DNA of 38,473 nucleotides from Bradyrhizobium guangdongense (GCF_006483445.1 NZ_PPPT01000107.1:1-38473), one strand, 5' to 3'; positions 1 to 9,229 are shown, counted from the first letter of the stretch. The notes: a model not told the origin generated them from the sequence alone. Made by a program: numbers and translations.

Positions 1-924
1 GAAGATGCCGCCGAGCAGGGTGCCGACGCCGTCGGCGCGCAGGCCGCGGCTGAGGGCTTCACGGTCGACCGCCTTGCCGGTGATCTCCCCGAGCGCGAGG
101 AACATGCCGAGCGATTCGATCATGACAACGATCATCACGACGCACATCGTGATGACGGGCACGAGATGGAATTGCGGCATGCCGAAGCGGAACGGGATCA
201 CCAGCGCACCCCATGAGGCGGCCGCGACCTTGTCAAAGTGCATCACGCCGAGGATGGATGCGAGCACGGCGCCGGCGATGATGCCGAGCAACACCGAGAC
301 GTTGGCAACGAAGCCGGTGCCCCATTTGATCAGGCCCAGGATGAACAGCAGGACGAACAGCGAGATGCCGAGCCCCTGCAACTGTCCGTAAGCGGGGTTC
401 GGAAAGGCTCCGGGCACGCCGTCCACCAGTTTAGTCAATGTCGGCAGGCCGCCTCCGGCCCAGTTGATGCCGACCCGCATCAGCGAGATGCCGATCACGA
501 GGATGATGGTGCCGGTCACCACGGGCGGAAACAGCGGCAGCAGCCGGCTGACGAAGGGCGCGACGATGATGCCGAAGATACCGGCTGCAATGACGGAGCC
601 GTAGATGCCGAGCAGGCCGATATCCGGTGCGGTCGCCATCGACAGCATCGGCCCGACGGAAGCAAAGGTCACGCCCATCATCACGGGCAGGCGGATGCCG
701 ACGCCGGGAAAGCCGAGGCACTGCACCAGCGTGGCGATGCCGCAGGCGAACAGATCGGCGCTGATCAGGAAAGCGACATCCTCCGGCGGCAGTTTCAGCG
801 CGCGTCCGATGATCAGGGGGACTGCGACCGCGCCGGCATACATCACCAGCACATGCTGAAGGCCGAGCGCGAGCATGCGCGGGACCGGCAAGACCTCGTC
901 GACGGGATGGATATCGGCACTCAT
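1..924 (-). CDS. NCS2-family purine (xanthine/urate-type) permease, partial
   Basis: The visible part is the N-terminal 308 codons; the reading frame runs off the left window edge with no stop. It encodes a very hydrophobic inner-membrane protein opening with a QHVLVMYAGAVAVP segment, typical of the first helix of nucleobase:cation symporter-2 proteins. It later contains the family's glutamate-bearing helix, IESLGMFLALGEITG, near residues 275-290. Family members import xanthine, urate or uracil with protons. The ATG at 924 is preceded by a G-rich ribosome site about 7 bases upstream and lies 23 bp after the stop of the molybdenum hydroxylase gene, so it is the third gene of that operon. The context favours an oxidised purine such as xanthine or urate over uracil; this is inference. 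Confidence 0.88.
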   Translation of the reverse strand, partial: MSADIHPVDEVLPVPRMLALGLQHVLVMYAGAVAVPLIIGRALKLPPEDVAFLISADLFACGIATLVQCLGFPGVGIRLPVMMGVTFASVGPMLSMATAPDIGLLGIYGSVIAAGIFGIIVAPFVSRLLPLFPPVVTGTIILVIGISLMRVGINWAGGGLPTLTKLVDGVPGAFPNPAYGQLQGLGISLFVLLFILGLIKWGTGFVANVSVLLGIIAGAVLASILGVMHFDKVAAASWGALVIPFRFGMPQFHLVPVITMCVVMIVVMIESLGMFLALGEITGKAVDREALSRGLRADGVGTLLGGIF

Positions 925-947
925 GACTGGCCCCCGCAAAAATACGT

Positions 948-3671
948 CTAACCAAACTTGTCGCGCAATGCCGGAAACAGCCGGTCCGGCTTGAACGGTG
1001 TGGATTTGAAGCGAATGCCGGTGGCGTCAGCGATGGCGTTGCCGAGCGCGGCGGCGACCGGATTGTACGGGCTCTCGCTCATCGATTTTGCGCCCATCGG
1101 CCCGATTGTATCTGACGTCTCCGCAAAGAACACTTCGGTGCGCGGCACGTCTGCGAAGGAGGGCAGGTGATAGTCGCGAAACTTTGCGTTGATCACGCGG
1201 CCCTCGGCGTCGATCACCATCTCCTCATACATCGCCGCGCCCAGCGCCTGCGCCACGCCGCCCTCGACCTGGCCACGGCACTGCATGGGATTGGCCACAC
1301 GCCCGGCATCGGCCGCCTGCACGCTTCTTAGGATTTTGATCTCTCCGGTGCCCTTGTTCACCGCGACGCGAAAGCCCTGGACGTTGAAGGCCACCGAACG
1401 CGGGGTGCCGCCGGAATTGCCGCTTGTCCTGAGCGGCTTGCCCTGGCCGCGTGCGATCTGTGCCAGTTCGGCAAAGGAGATGCGCTTGACGCCGCTGACG
1501 ACCGAATGGCCGTCAAGCGTGCAAGTCGCCTCATCGCAAAGCCACGCCGATGCTGCCGCGCGCTTCAGTTCGCCTGCGAGGCTCTCTGCCGCGGCCTGCG
1601 TCGCCTTACCCGCGACAAAGATGCCGGCGCTGCCATAGGCGCCGGTGTCGTGGCCGCCATGGGCGGTGTCCGACTGGCGCAGGCGAATGTTGTCGACGGT
1701 CGTCGCGAGCGCGGAGGCCGCGATCTGGCGGTGCACGGTGCTGGTGCCGTTGCCGAACTCGGCGGTGCCGACGGTGAGCTCAAAACTGCCGTCGTCGCAG
1801 AGCGCGATCGTGGCATCGGCAATGTGACCGGCCGGCGGCACCGTATCGATCATAGTCAGTGCAATGCCTTCGCCGGTCAGCCAGTCCGGTGACAGGTCAG
1901 GCGTGGCTGCATCCGTCTGCATCGCACGTTCGACGAGGTCAAAACACTGGTCGAGGCCGTAGGAGCCGTATTCGACGTCATGATATTGCGACGGTGGCGG
2001 CGTCAGCATGGGGTCGCCAGGCCTGACGACGTTGCGGCGGCGGATGTCGAAGGGGCTGATGCCGAGCTGCTTTGCCAGTTCGTCGATCGCGGCCTCCACC
2101 GCGATCAGCGTCTGCGGCAGTCCGTAGCCGCGAAATGCGCCTGATGGCACCGTGTTGGTATAGACCGCGACGGCATCGACCTTCTTGTTCGGGCAATTGT
2201 AGACGCTGAGGCACTCCTGCACGGCGTGGAACAGCACGGGGCCGGCGTGATTGCCATAGGCGCCGGTGTTGGAGAGCACGTCGAGCTGCAGCGCGGTGAG
2301 TTTTCCGTCCTTGTCCGCGCCGGCCTTGACGTGGACGCGCATCGGATGCCGCGTCGAGGTCGCGATGAACTGCTCCTCGCGGGTGAGCTCGAGCTTGACG
2401 GGACGTCCGGTCTTCAGCGCAGCGAGCGCCAAAATGTCCTCGACGAACATTTCCTGCTTGCCGCCAAAGCCGCCGCCGACGCGCTCGCAGAACACGCGGA
2501 CCTTGTCTTGCGGCAAGTCGAAGAGATCGGCGAGCGTGCGCCGGGTGAGGAAAGGCACCTGCGTGGAGGAACGGATGTTGAGCACGCCCGACGCATCGAC
2601 CCAGGCGAGCCCGCCGTGAGTCTCGAGCGCGGCGTGCTGCACGCGTTGGGTCGTGAATGTACCCTCGTAGGTCGCTGCCGAACTTGCGAGTGCTGCCGCA
2701 ACGTCACCGAACTCGCCATGGCTCTCGGCGACGATGTTGCGCGCTGAATTGGCGACGCGCTGCGCGGTCGTGCGATCGGGATGCAGAACGGGCGCGCCCG
2801 GCGCGCGCGCCTGTTCGGGATCGACGACCGCGGGCAGGATCTCGTAGTCGACCTTGAGCCGGCGGCAGCCTTCCTCCGCGGCGGCCTCGGTGTCCGCAAT
2901 GACGGCGGCGACCTTTTGCCCGATAAAGCGGACGACATTATCCAGCACGCGGGTGTCGTCGGGGTCCATCCAGTCCTTCTCGTGTCGCGCGGTCGAGAAC
3001 AGCCGATCGGGGGCGTCTTCATGTGTCAGCACGGCGTGAACGCCGGGAACAGCGAGCGTCGCTGTCTTGTCGATCGCAACGACGCGTGCATGCGGATGCG
3101 GCGAGCGCAGCAGCTTGATGTGGAGAAGGCCGTCGATGGCGACGTCGAACGTATAGCGCTGCTTGCCGCGCACGACGTCCGGGCCGGCGGGAGCCGGCAG
3201 GCTCCGCCCGAAAGCGGTGCCGGGCTCGACGATCGTCTCGACATTGGTCTTGCCGTCGAGCGCGTCCTCGATCGAGCGGTAGCCGGTGCAGCGGCAAATG
3301 TTGCCCTTCAGCGATGCGCCGAGATCGGTGCGCTGCGCCTGATTCAGCGAGGCACAGGTCAGGATCATGCCGGAGGTGCAGAAGCCGCATTGAAATGCCT
3401 GTGCATCGAGGAAAGCCTGCTGCATCGGATGCGCGCCGCCCTCCGGGGCAAGGCCCTCGATGGTGGTGATCGCGCGTCCCTCGGCTCGGAACGCCGGGAT
3501 CAGGCAGCTATGCACGGGCTCGCCATCGAGCAGTACGGTGCAGGCACCGCAATCGCCGGCATCACAACCCTTCTTGACGCCGAAATGGCCGAGCTCGCGC
3601 AGGAACGTGCGCAGGCACTGGCCGGCGCGTGGCTGATCGGAAAATGCCGTGCCGTTGATCTCAAAGCTCAT
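948..3671 (-). CDS. Fused [2Fe-2S]/molybdopterin hydroxylase, xanthine dehydrogenase family (XdhD-like)
   Basis: This 907-residue cytoplasmic protein joins the iron-sulfur subunit and the molybdopterin subunit of a xanthine-oxidase-family enzyme. Cluster ligands are visible as C36, C41, C44 and C56 (plant-type ferredoxin fold) and C95, C98, C126 and C128 (second cluster). The molybdopterin part carries GGGFGGK at 399-405, the substrate-site arginine R514 in GAFRGYG, and a C-terminal catalytic glutamate, E866, in SMSESP. Q406 sits where classical xanthine dehydrogenases have a substrate-binding glutamate, so the substrate may not be xanthine itself. The FAD subunit is encoded separately just upstream with a 4-bp ATGA overlap. 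This domain split, with an amidohydrolase and a permease alongside, resembles the E. coli ssnA-ygfM-xdhD region. It is likely a purine or other N-heterocycle hydroxylase. Confidence 0.9.
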   Translation of the reverse strand: MSFEINGTAFSDQPRAGQCLRTFLRELGHFGVKKGCDAGDCGACTVLLDGEPVHSCLIPAFRAEGRAITTIEGLAPEGGAHPMQQAFLDAQAFQCGFCTSGMILTCASLNQAQRTDLGASLKGNICRCTGYRSIEDALDGKTNVETIVEPGTAFGRSLPAPAGPDVVRGKQRYTFDVAIDGLLHIKLLRSPHPHARVVAIDKTATLAVPGVHAVLTHEDAPDRLFSTARHEKDWMDPDDTRVLDNVVRFIGQKVAAVIADTEAAAEEGCRRLKVDYEILPAVVDPEQARAPGAPVLHPDRTTAQRVANSARNIVAESHGEFGDVAAALASSAATYEGTFTTQRVQHAALETHGGLAWVDASGVLNIRSSTQVPFLTRRTLADLFDLPQDKVRVFCERVGGGFGGKQEMFVEDILALAALKTGRPVKLELTREEQFIATSTRHPMRVHVKAGADKDGKLTALQLDVLSNTGAYGNHAGPVLFHAVQECLSVYNCPNKKVDAVAVYTNTVPSGAFRGYGLPQTLIAVEAAIDELAKQLGISPFDIRRRNVVRPGDPMLTPPPSQYHDVEYGSYGLDQCFDLVERAMQTDAATPDLSPDWLTGEGIALTMIDTVPPAGHIADATIALCDDGSFELTVGTAEFGNGTSTVHRQIAASALATTVDNIRLRQSDTAHGGHDTGAYGSAGIFVAGKATQAAAESLAGELKRAAASAWLCDEATCTLDGHSVVSGVKRISFAELAQIARGQGKPLRTSGNSGGTPRSVAFNVQGFRVAVNKGTGEIKILRSVQAADAGRVANPMQCRGQVEGGVAQALGAAMYEEMVIDAEGRVINAKFRDYHLPSFADVPRTEVFFAETSDTIGPMGAKSMSESPYNPVAAALGNAIADATGIRFKSTPFKPDRLFPALRDKFG

Positions 3672-4495
3672 GGCCGCGCCGTCTCGCAGAGTTCGGCACG
3701 GATCTCCTCGGCGAGCCGCAGCGTCATGTGTTTGCGCCAGAAAGGCTTGCCATGGACGTCGTCGTGGTAGAGATCGTCAGTGATCTCCTGCGCGATCGCC
3801 GCACCAAGCGCGCCGGCATCGGGCGGCGTCGGAAAGCGCAGCTGGATGGGACGCACGGTCGATGCGGTCACCGTCAGCGTGAGCGCGCCGCCGTCGTCGA
3901 GGCTGCCGATCAGAAGCGCAGCCGAGCGGCCGACCGGTGTCAGCGAAATCTGGCGAAACGCCGAGCGGCGCTTGAGCGCAGCGAGTGGAAGATCGATCTG
4001 CCGCAGGAGATCACCGGGCGCCAGGCGATTGCGCTGGTTGCCGGTGACGAAGTCGACGACGGGAATTTTTTGCTCGCCGCCATTGACCGTCCAGATTGTG
4101 CAGATGCCGTCGAGCGCCGAAGTCAGCGAGATCATGGGGCCGGCGGGCAGCGACATGCAGAGATTGCCGCCAACGGTCGCGGTCTTCCAGATCTTGAAGG
4201 AGGCGAGGAAGGCGCGGCAGCATTGGTTGATCAGCGGCGCGGCGAGCCATTCGGGCGGGCAGGCAAGCGCGTCGAGCTGCGCGATGATGCAGGTGGCTGC
4301 GATCGACAGATGGGTATCAGTGACGGTCAGCGCCGGCCATTTGAGGTCGGTGAGGTCGATCAGGCGGTTGAGATGAACCTGCGGTTCCGAGAACAGCCAG
4401 GTCCCGCCCGCAAGCCAGGCGTCGCCTGCCGTCCAGCCGGGCAGCTGCGCCCGCGTCTGCGGATGGGCTACCGCCGTGATGGTATTCAAGTCCAT
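3668..4495 (-). CDS. FAD-binding subunit of molybdenum hydroxylase (YgfM/XdhB-like)
   Basis: This 275-residue protein matches the FAD-binding subunit of xanthine-dehydrogenase-type enzymes, which passes electrons from the iron-sulfur clusters to NAD+ or another acceptor. The two FAD signatures are visible: AGGTWLF near residues 29-35 and TVGGNLCMSLPAGPM near residues 106-120. The length suits a stand-alone FAD subunit. It is the first gene of the minus-strand operon, and its last bases overlap the start of the fused hydroxylase (ATGA), implying coupled translation and a stoichiometric complex. The ATG at 4495 faces the divergent 8-oxoguanine deaminase gene across a 142-bp intergenic space with two CTTGCAAG palindromes. 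Confidence 0.9.
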   Translation of the reverse strand: MDLNTITAVAHPQTRAQLPGWTAGDAWLAGGTWLFSEPQVHLNRLIDLTDLKWPALTVTDTHLSIAATCIIAQLDALACPPEWLAAPLINQCCRAFLASFKIWKTATVGGNLCMSLPAGPMISLTSALDGICTIWTVNGGEQKIPVVDFVTGNQRNRLAPGDLLRQIDLPLAALKRRSAFRQISLTPVGRSAALLIGSLDDGGALTLTVTASTVRPIQLRFPTPPDAGALGAAIAQEITDDLYHDDVHGKPFWRKHMTLRLAEEIRAELCETARP

Positions 4496-4637
4496 AGCTC
4501 AGCCGATACCTTAACGCGATGAATTTGCTCCACAAGAAGTCTTGCAAGACCGGCGCCAAGTCGCAACAAGAGTTGCAGGCTTTGCTGGCCCTTGCCTTGC
4601 AAGCATGAACCCAGTCGGCCGACGGGAGAAACGGAAT
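4496..4637. promoter_or_regulatory. Divergent promoter region with paired CTTGCAAG palindromes
   Basis: This 142-bp gap separates the hydroxylase/permease operon (leftward) from the 8-oxoguanine deaminase (rightward). It contains a perfect 12-bp palindrome, gtcttgcaagac, at 4539-4550 and a second cttgcaag at 4596-4603. The centres are 55 bp apart, close to five helical turns. Such spacing would suit a regulator bound cooperatively to both sites and controlling both directions. No regulator gene adjoins, so the protein is unknown. The motif is seen; the operator role is inferred. Confidence 0.45.
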
Positions 4638-5987
4638 ATGGACAAGGCGAAGCCGACCTGGATCAAGGATCCCCTCGCGATCCTGGCTGAGGGCGCCGAG
4701 CGCGGGGTCGTGGTCCGGGAGGGGCGGATCGTCGAAACGGTGCCGGCCGGCGGCCAGCCCACGACGGCCGATGTCGCGATCTTCGAGGCCGGCGAGCATG
4801 TCGTGCTGCCCGGCCTGATCAACACGCATCATCACTTTTACCAGACCCTGACGCGCGCGCTGCCTGCCGCCATGGACCGGGAGCTGTTCCCCTGGCTGCA
4901 GGCGCTTTATCCGGTCTGGGCGAGGATGACGCCCGAGACGCTCGATCTCGGCGTGACGGTCGCGATGTCGGAGCTTCTGCTGTCGGGTTGCACCACGACG
5001 ACCGACCATCACTATGTGTTTCCCGCCGGTCTGGAAGATGCCGTCGACATCGAGGTCGGCGTTGCAAAGCGGCTCGGCGTCCGCGTGCTGCTGACGCGCG
5101 GCTCGATGAACTTGTCGCAGCGCGACGGCGGCCTGCCGCCTGACAGTGTCGTGCAGGACGAGGATGCGATCCTCGCCGACAGCGCCCGGGTGGTCGCAAA
5201 GCATCACCAGCGCGGGGCGGATGCGATGGTGCAGATCGCGCTTGCGCCATGCTCGCCGTTCTCGGTCACGACATCCTTGATGCGCGCGACCGCCGATCTC
5301 GCCGACAAGCTCGACGTCCGTCTGCACACGCATCTGGCCGAGACCGAGGACGAGAACCGCTTCTGCGAGCAGAAGTACGGTTGCCGTCCGCTCGACTATC
5401 TCGATCAATGCGGCTGGCTCAATGCGCGGACTTGGCTTGCGCACGGCATCTTCTTCGACGCCGGCGAGATGAAGCGGCTCGCCAAGGCCAGGACGACGAT
5501 CAGCCATTGCGCCTGCAGCAACCAGATTCTGGCGTCGGGCTGCTGCCCGGTCTGCGAGATGGAGGAGGCGGGCGTCGGCATCGGCCTTGGCGTTGATGGC
5601 TCCGCGTCGAACGACGAATCCAATTTGATGCAGGAGGTGCGCGCGGCCTTCCTGCTCCAGCGGGCCCGTTACGGCGTGACCAAGGTCAGCCACAAGGATG
5701 CGTTGCGCTGGGCGACCAAGGGCTCTGCGGCTTGCGTCGGCCGTCCCGAGCTCGGCGAGATCGCGGTCGGCAAGGCCGCCGATCTCGCGCTATTCAAGCT
5801 CGATGAATTGCGCTTCTCCGGCCACGGCGATCCGCTGGCCGCGCTCGTGCTGTGCGGCGCGCATCGCGCCGACCGCGTCATGGTCGCGGGCAAATGGGCG
5901 GTGGTTGACGGCGCGATCCCCGGACTGGATGTGGCCGATCTCGTCCGCCGCCACAGCGCGGCCGCGCGAAAGATGCAGGCGGGATAG
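4638..5987 (+). CDS. 8-oxoguanine deaminase (amidohydrolase superfamily)
   Basis: This 449-residue metal-dependent amidohydrolase of the ATZ/TRZ-SsnA group best matches 8-oxoguanine deaminase, which converts 8-oxoguanine to urate plus ammonia. The first metal-ligand region is INTHHHFYQTLTR at residues 61-73. Later come LHTHLAETEDE, the WLAHGIFF histidine, and GVDGSASNDESNLMQE with the catalytic aspartate; this last block is characteristic of the 8-oxoguanine deaminase branch. The ATG at 4638 is chosen because gggaga lies 8-9 bases upstream; an in-frame ATG at 4605 lacks a comparable site. It diverges from a Mo-hydroxylase and purine permease operon, which supports a purine substrate. SsnA-like or guanine deaminase activity is the main alternative. 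Confidence 0.88.
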   Translation: MDKAKPTWIKDPLAILAEGAERGVVVREGRIVETVPAGGQPTTADVAIFEAGEHVVLPGLINTHHHFYQTLTRALPAAMDRELFPWLQALYPVWARMTPETLDLGVTVAMSELLLSGCTTTTDHHYVFPAGLEDAVDIEVGVAKRLGVRVLLTRGSMNLSQRDGGLPPDSVVQDEDAILADSARVVAKHHQRGADAMVQIALAPCSPFSVTTSLMRATADLADKLDVRLHTHLAETEDENRFCEQKYGCRPLDYLDQCGWLNARTWLAHGIFFDAGEMKRLAKARTTISHCACSNQILASGCCPVCEMEEAGVGIGLGVDGSASNDESNLMQEVRAAFLLQRARYGVTKVSHKDALRWATKGSAACVGRPELGEIAVGKAADLALFKLDELRFSGHGDPLAALVLCGAHRADRVMVAGKWAVVDGAIPGLDVADLVRRHSAAARKMQAG

Positions 5988-5989
5988 AA

Positions 5990-6032
5990 GAGGGGGCGGC
6001 CACGAGTGCCGGGTTCTCCTGGCCACCCCCTC
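5990..6032. terminator. Hairpin between convergent genes, likely bidirectional terminator
   Basis: Two 13-base arms (5990-6002, gagggggcggcca; 6020-6032, tggccaccccctc) pair with one G-T mismatch around a 17-base loop. The hairpin lies just after the deaminase stop and before the stop of the convergent substrate-binding-protein gene. There is no clear T-run, so termination strength is uncertain. Confidence 0.5.
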
Positions 6033-6080
6033 AAGACCTCCTCCGGGAGGAGCAGGTAATTTGCAGAAGCAAGAAGCGTG

Positions 6081-7157
6081 CTACTTGCCCGGAAGCTTGT
6101 CGTCGATGCCCTTGACGTAGAAGTTCATGCCAAGGATCTGGCCCGGATCGAGACTTGTGCCGCCCTTGCATTCGACTTCCTTGCCATCCTGCCCGATGAC
6201 CGGGCACTTGAACGGATGCAGCTTGCCGGCAGTGATCGCGGCCTGAGCATCCTCCGCCATCTTTTTCACGTCGTCGGGCATGTTGGTGTAGGGCGCCATT
6301 GCGAACATGTGGCTGTCGAGCCCGCCCCAGGTGTCCTCCGACTTCCAGGTGCCCGCGAGCTCGGCCTTGACGCGCTCGATGTAGTAGGGGCCCCAGGTGT
6401 CGAGGATCGAGGTGAGCTGGGCCTTCGGACCGAACTTGATCATCTCGGAGTCCTGGCCGAAGGCGAGCTTGCCGCGCTCGGCTGCGATCTGCATTGCTGC
6501 GGGCGAGTCCGTGTGCTGCATGATGACGTCGGCGCCCTGATCAATCAGCGCCTTGGCGGCATCGGCTTCCTTGGGCGGATCGAACCACGTATTCGCCCAG
6601 ATGATCTTGACCTTGATGTTCGGGTTGATGGTTTGCGCGGCAAGGATCGTCGCATTGATGCCGGAAACGACCTCCGGGATCGGGAACGAGCCGATATAAC
6701 CGAGCACGCCGGTCTTCGACATCTTGGCCGCGATCAGACCCTGGATGTAGCGGCCTTGGTACCACTTCGCCGAATAGGTCGACATGTTCGGCGCGCGCTT
6801 GTAGCCGGTGGCATGCTCGAAATGCACGTTGGGATATTTCTTCGCGACCTTCAGGGTCGGATCCATGTAACCGAAGGAGGTCGTGAAGATCAGCTTGTTG
6901 CCGGCGCGGGCGAGCTGCTCGATGGAGCGTTCGGCGTCGGGCCCTTCGGGGACCTTCTCGAGATAGGTGGTCTCGATCTGATCGCCGAGCTCCTTCACCA
7001 GCGCGAGGCGGCCCTGCTCGTGCTGGTAGGTCCAGCCGAGGTCGCCGATCGGGCCGAGATAGATGAAACCGACCTTCAGCTTGTCCGCAGCGGAGGCAGC
7101 GCCGATGCTTCCCGCAAGCAGGAGCCCTGCGACAGCCGCAACAAATGTCTTCCTCAT
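6081..7157 (-). CDS. BMP-family ABC transporter substrate-binding protein (system 1)
   Basis: This 358-residue periplasmic protein begins with a Sec signal peptide (MRKTFVAAVAGLLLAG, probable cleavage after ASA near residue 23). The mature part opens with LKVGFIYLGPIGDLGWTYQHEQG, the characteristic first strand of the BMP/PnrA (COG1744) family that binds purine nucleosides or nucleobases. The FTTSFGYMDP segment near residue 95 is also typical. The ATG at 7157 is preferred over an upstream in-frame codon because ggag lies about 8 bases upstream and the signal peptide then starts properly. It is the last gene of the leftward operon, after the ATPase and two permeases. The ligand is probably a purine or related heterocycle; this is inferred from the family and the neighbouring purine enzymes. 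Confidence 0.9.
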   Translation of the reverse strand: MRKTFVAAVAGLLLAGSIGAASAADKLKVGFIYLGPIGDLGWTYQHEQGRLALVKELGDQIETTYLEKVPEGPDAERSIEQLARAGNKLIFTTSFGYMDPTLKVAKKYPNVHFEHATGYKRAPNMSTYSAKWYQGRYIQGLIAAKMSKTGVLGYIGSFPIPEVVSGINATILAAQTINPNIKVKIIWANTWFDPPKEADAAKALIDQGADVIMQHTDSPAAMQIAAERGKLAFGQDSEMIKFGPKAQLTSILDTWGPYYIERVKAELAGTWKSEDTWGGLDSHMFAMAPYTNMPDDVKKMAEDAQAAITAGKLHPFKCPVIGQDGKEVECKGGTSLDPGQILGMNFYVKGIDDKLPGK

Positions 7158-7233
7158 CGTCAATCTCCAAACAGTCGGGGAAAGCCACACTCCGCAAACG
7201 CCCGCGCCCCATCGCGCGCGTCGCGGAAATCAA

Positions 7234-8151
7234 TCAACGGTCGGGCACGAACACGGTGCCGAGCGCGGCCGGCGCGGTCGAGCCGCCGGTGCGCGCGCGG
7301 GACAACAGAACCAGGACGATCACGGTCGCAAGATAAGGCAGCGCCGACATGAATTGCGAGGGTACGCCGACGCCCCAGCCCTGAGCATGAAGCTGGAGGA
7401 TGGTCACCGCGCCGAACAGATAGGCGCCGACGACGAGACGGCCCGGCCGCCAGGACGAGAACACCACCAGCGCCAGCGCGATCCAGCCGCGGCCCGCGGT
7501 CATGCCGGGAATGAAGAATGGCGTGTAGGCGAGCGGCAGATAGGCGCCGGCAAGGCCCGCGCAAGCGCCGCCGAACATCACTGCAAAGGTCCTGATGCGC
7601 AGCACGGGGTAGCCGAGCGCATGGGCCGAGACGTGGTTGTCGCCGCAGGCGCGGAGGACCAGCCCGGCGCGGGTCCGGTACAGGAACCACCAGACGGCGA
7701 CGATCAGGGCCAGCGAGAAATAGACGAAAGCGTCCTCGCCGAACAGCACGCGGCCGATCAGCGGAATCCTGGTGAGAACGGGAAGGTCGAGATGGGCGGC
7801 CGGCGTAATGCGTTCGCCGACAAAGCCCGCGCCGATCAGGCCGGACAGTCCGACGCCGAGAATGGTCAGCGCCAGCCCGGTGGCGACCTGGTTGACCGCG
7901 AGCCCCAGCGTCATCAGCGCGAAGATCAGCGACATCAGCGTGCCCGCGACGATGCCGCAGAGCGCGCCGATGACGATCGAGCCGGTGAGCCAGGCGCCGG
8001 CAAACCCGCAGGCCGCGCCCATGATCATCATGCCCTCGACGCCGAGATTGAGGACGCCGGAGCGTTCGGTCACGAGCTCGCCGGTCGCCGCGATCAGAAG
8101 CGGCGTGGAGGCGGCGAGCACCGCGAGGATGATGGCTTCAACCAGCTCCAC
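7234..8151 (-). CDS. ABC transporter permease, BMP/nucleoside type (COG1079-like), system 1
   Basis: This 305-residue polytopic membrane protein contains LVTERSGVLNLGVEGMMIMGA at its N-terminal end, a hallmark of the second permease of BMP-type nucleobase/nucleoside importers. The EA-loop region, LRACGDNHVSAHALGYP, contacts the ATPase. Translation starts at a GTG (8151) with aggtga about five bases upstream. The gene overlaps the end of the other permease by 14 bp, so the two are likely coupled and form a heterodimeric channel. The stop is 76 bp before the start of the substrate-binding-protein gene. Confidence 0.9.
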   Translation of the reverse strand: MELVEAIILAVLAASTPLLIAATGELVTERSGVLNLGVEGMMIMGAACGFAGAWLTGSIVIGALCGIVAGTLMSLIFALMTLGLAVNQVATGLALTILGVGLSGLIGAGFVGERITPAAHLDLPVLTRIPLIGRVLFGEDAFVYFSLALIVAVWWFLYRTRAGLVLRACGDNHVSAHALGYPVLRIRTFAVMFGGACAGLAGAYLPLAYTPFFIPGMTAGRGWIALALVVFSSWRPGRLVVGAYLFGAVTILQLHAQGWGVGVPSQFMSALPYLATVIVLVLLSRARTGGSTAPAALGTVFVPDR

Positions 8152-9212
8152 GAGTCACCTGACGGTTCGGAAACACCAGCCGGAAACGGTAGAGGATCAG
8201 CGAATCGCAGGCGAGCACGTAGAACAGCAAAATGCCCTGGAAGACTTTTGTCACGTCCAACGGGATTTTCATTGCGATCTGGGCCTGCTCGCCGCCGATG
8301 AAGGTCAATGCGAGGAAAAGGCCTGCAATTAATATTCCAATCGGGTTCAACCGGCCGAGGAAGGCGACGATGATCGCGGTAAAGCCGTAGCCCGGCGAGA
8401 TGCCGGGTTGCAGATGGCCGACGGGGCCGGCGACCTCGATGATTCCGGCAAGCCCTGCGAGTGCGCCTGAGACCGCGAAGGTCAAAATGATCAATTGGTT
8501 GGCATTGAAGCCGCCGAACCGCGCGGCGCGGGGTGCTGCGCCCACCACGCGGATTTCAAAGCCCTTGATGGTCCGTCCAAGCAGGACGGCCGCAGCCGCA
8601 ACCACCAGCAGCGCGATGATGGCGCCGAGATGGAGACGGCCGCCCTCGATCAGCACCGGCACGGTCGCCACTGGATCGAACTCCGCCGTGGTCGGGAAGT
8701 TAAAGCCTTGCGGATCGCGCCAGGGTCCGCGGACGAGATAATCGAGAAAGAGGTCGGCGACATAGACCAGCATCAGGCTGGTGAGGATCTCGCTGGCGCC
8801 GAACTTCACCTTGCAGATCGCCGGTATCAGCGCGTAGAGCGCGCCGGCAACGGCCGCCAGCACGAACATGGCCGGCAGCACCCAGGCGCCGGCGTCGGTG
8901 CCTTGTGTCTTCACCGCGATCCAGCTTCCGGCAACGGCGCCGATCAGGAACTGGCCTTCGGCTCCGATGTTCCAGGCGTTGGCGAGGTAGCACAGCGACA
9001 ATCCGATCGCGATCATCACCAGTGGCGTCGCCTTCACCGCGATCTCCTGCAGCGAATAGCTGTCGGTCAAAGGTGCGATGAAATAGGCATGCAGGGCGAG
9101 AAGCGGATTCTTGCCGAGGATCGCGAACAGGATCGACATGGTCACGATCGTCAGACCGATCGCGATCAGCGGCGAGACCAGCGCGATGGTGTTGGACCGC
9201 TCGGCGCGCTTC

Positions 9213-9229
<17 letters not shown>
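8138..9229 (-). CDS. ABC transporter permease, BMP/nucleoside type (COG4603-like), system 1
   Basis: This 363-residue inner-membrane permease has about ten hydrophobic stretches. It carries ANAWNIGAEGQFLIGAVAGSW near residues 85-105, the conserved first-permease motif of BMP-type ABC importers, and IRVVGAAPRAARFGGFNANQL, the loop that couples to the ATPase. The ATG at 9229 has a strong aaggagg site six bases upstream, lying inside the end of the ATPase gene, which it overlaps by 17 bp. Gene order here is ATPase, this permease, second permease, binding protein. Function follows from the family: import of purine-like compounds. Confidence 0.9.

Noticed and set aside
6078..7352. Long plus-strand open frame over the BMP binding protein
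   Set aside because: It is the antisense shadow; the minus strand has a signal peptide and BMP family signature.
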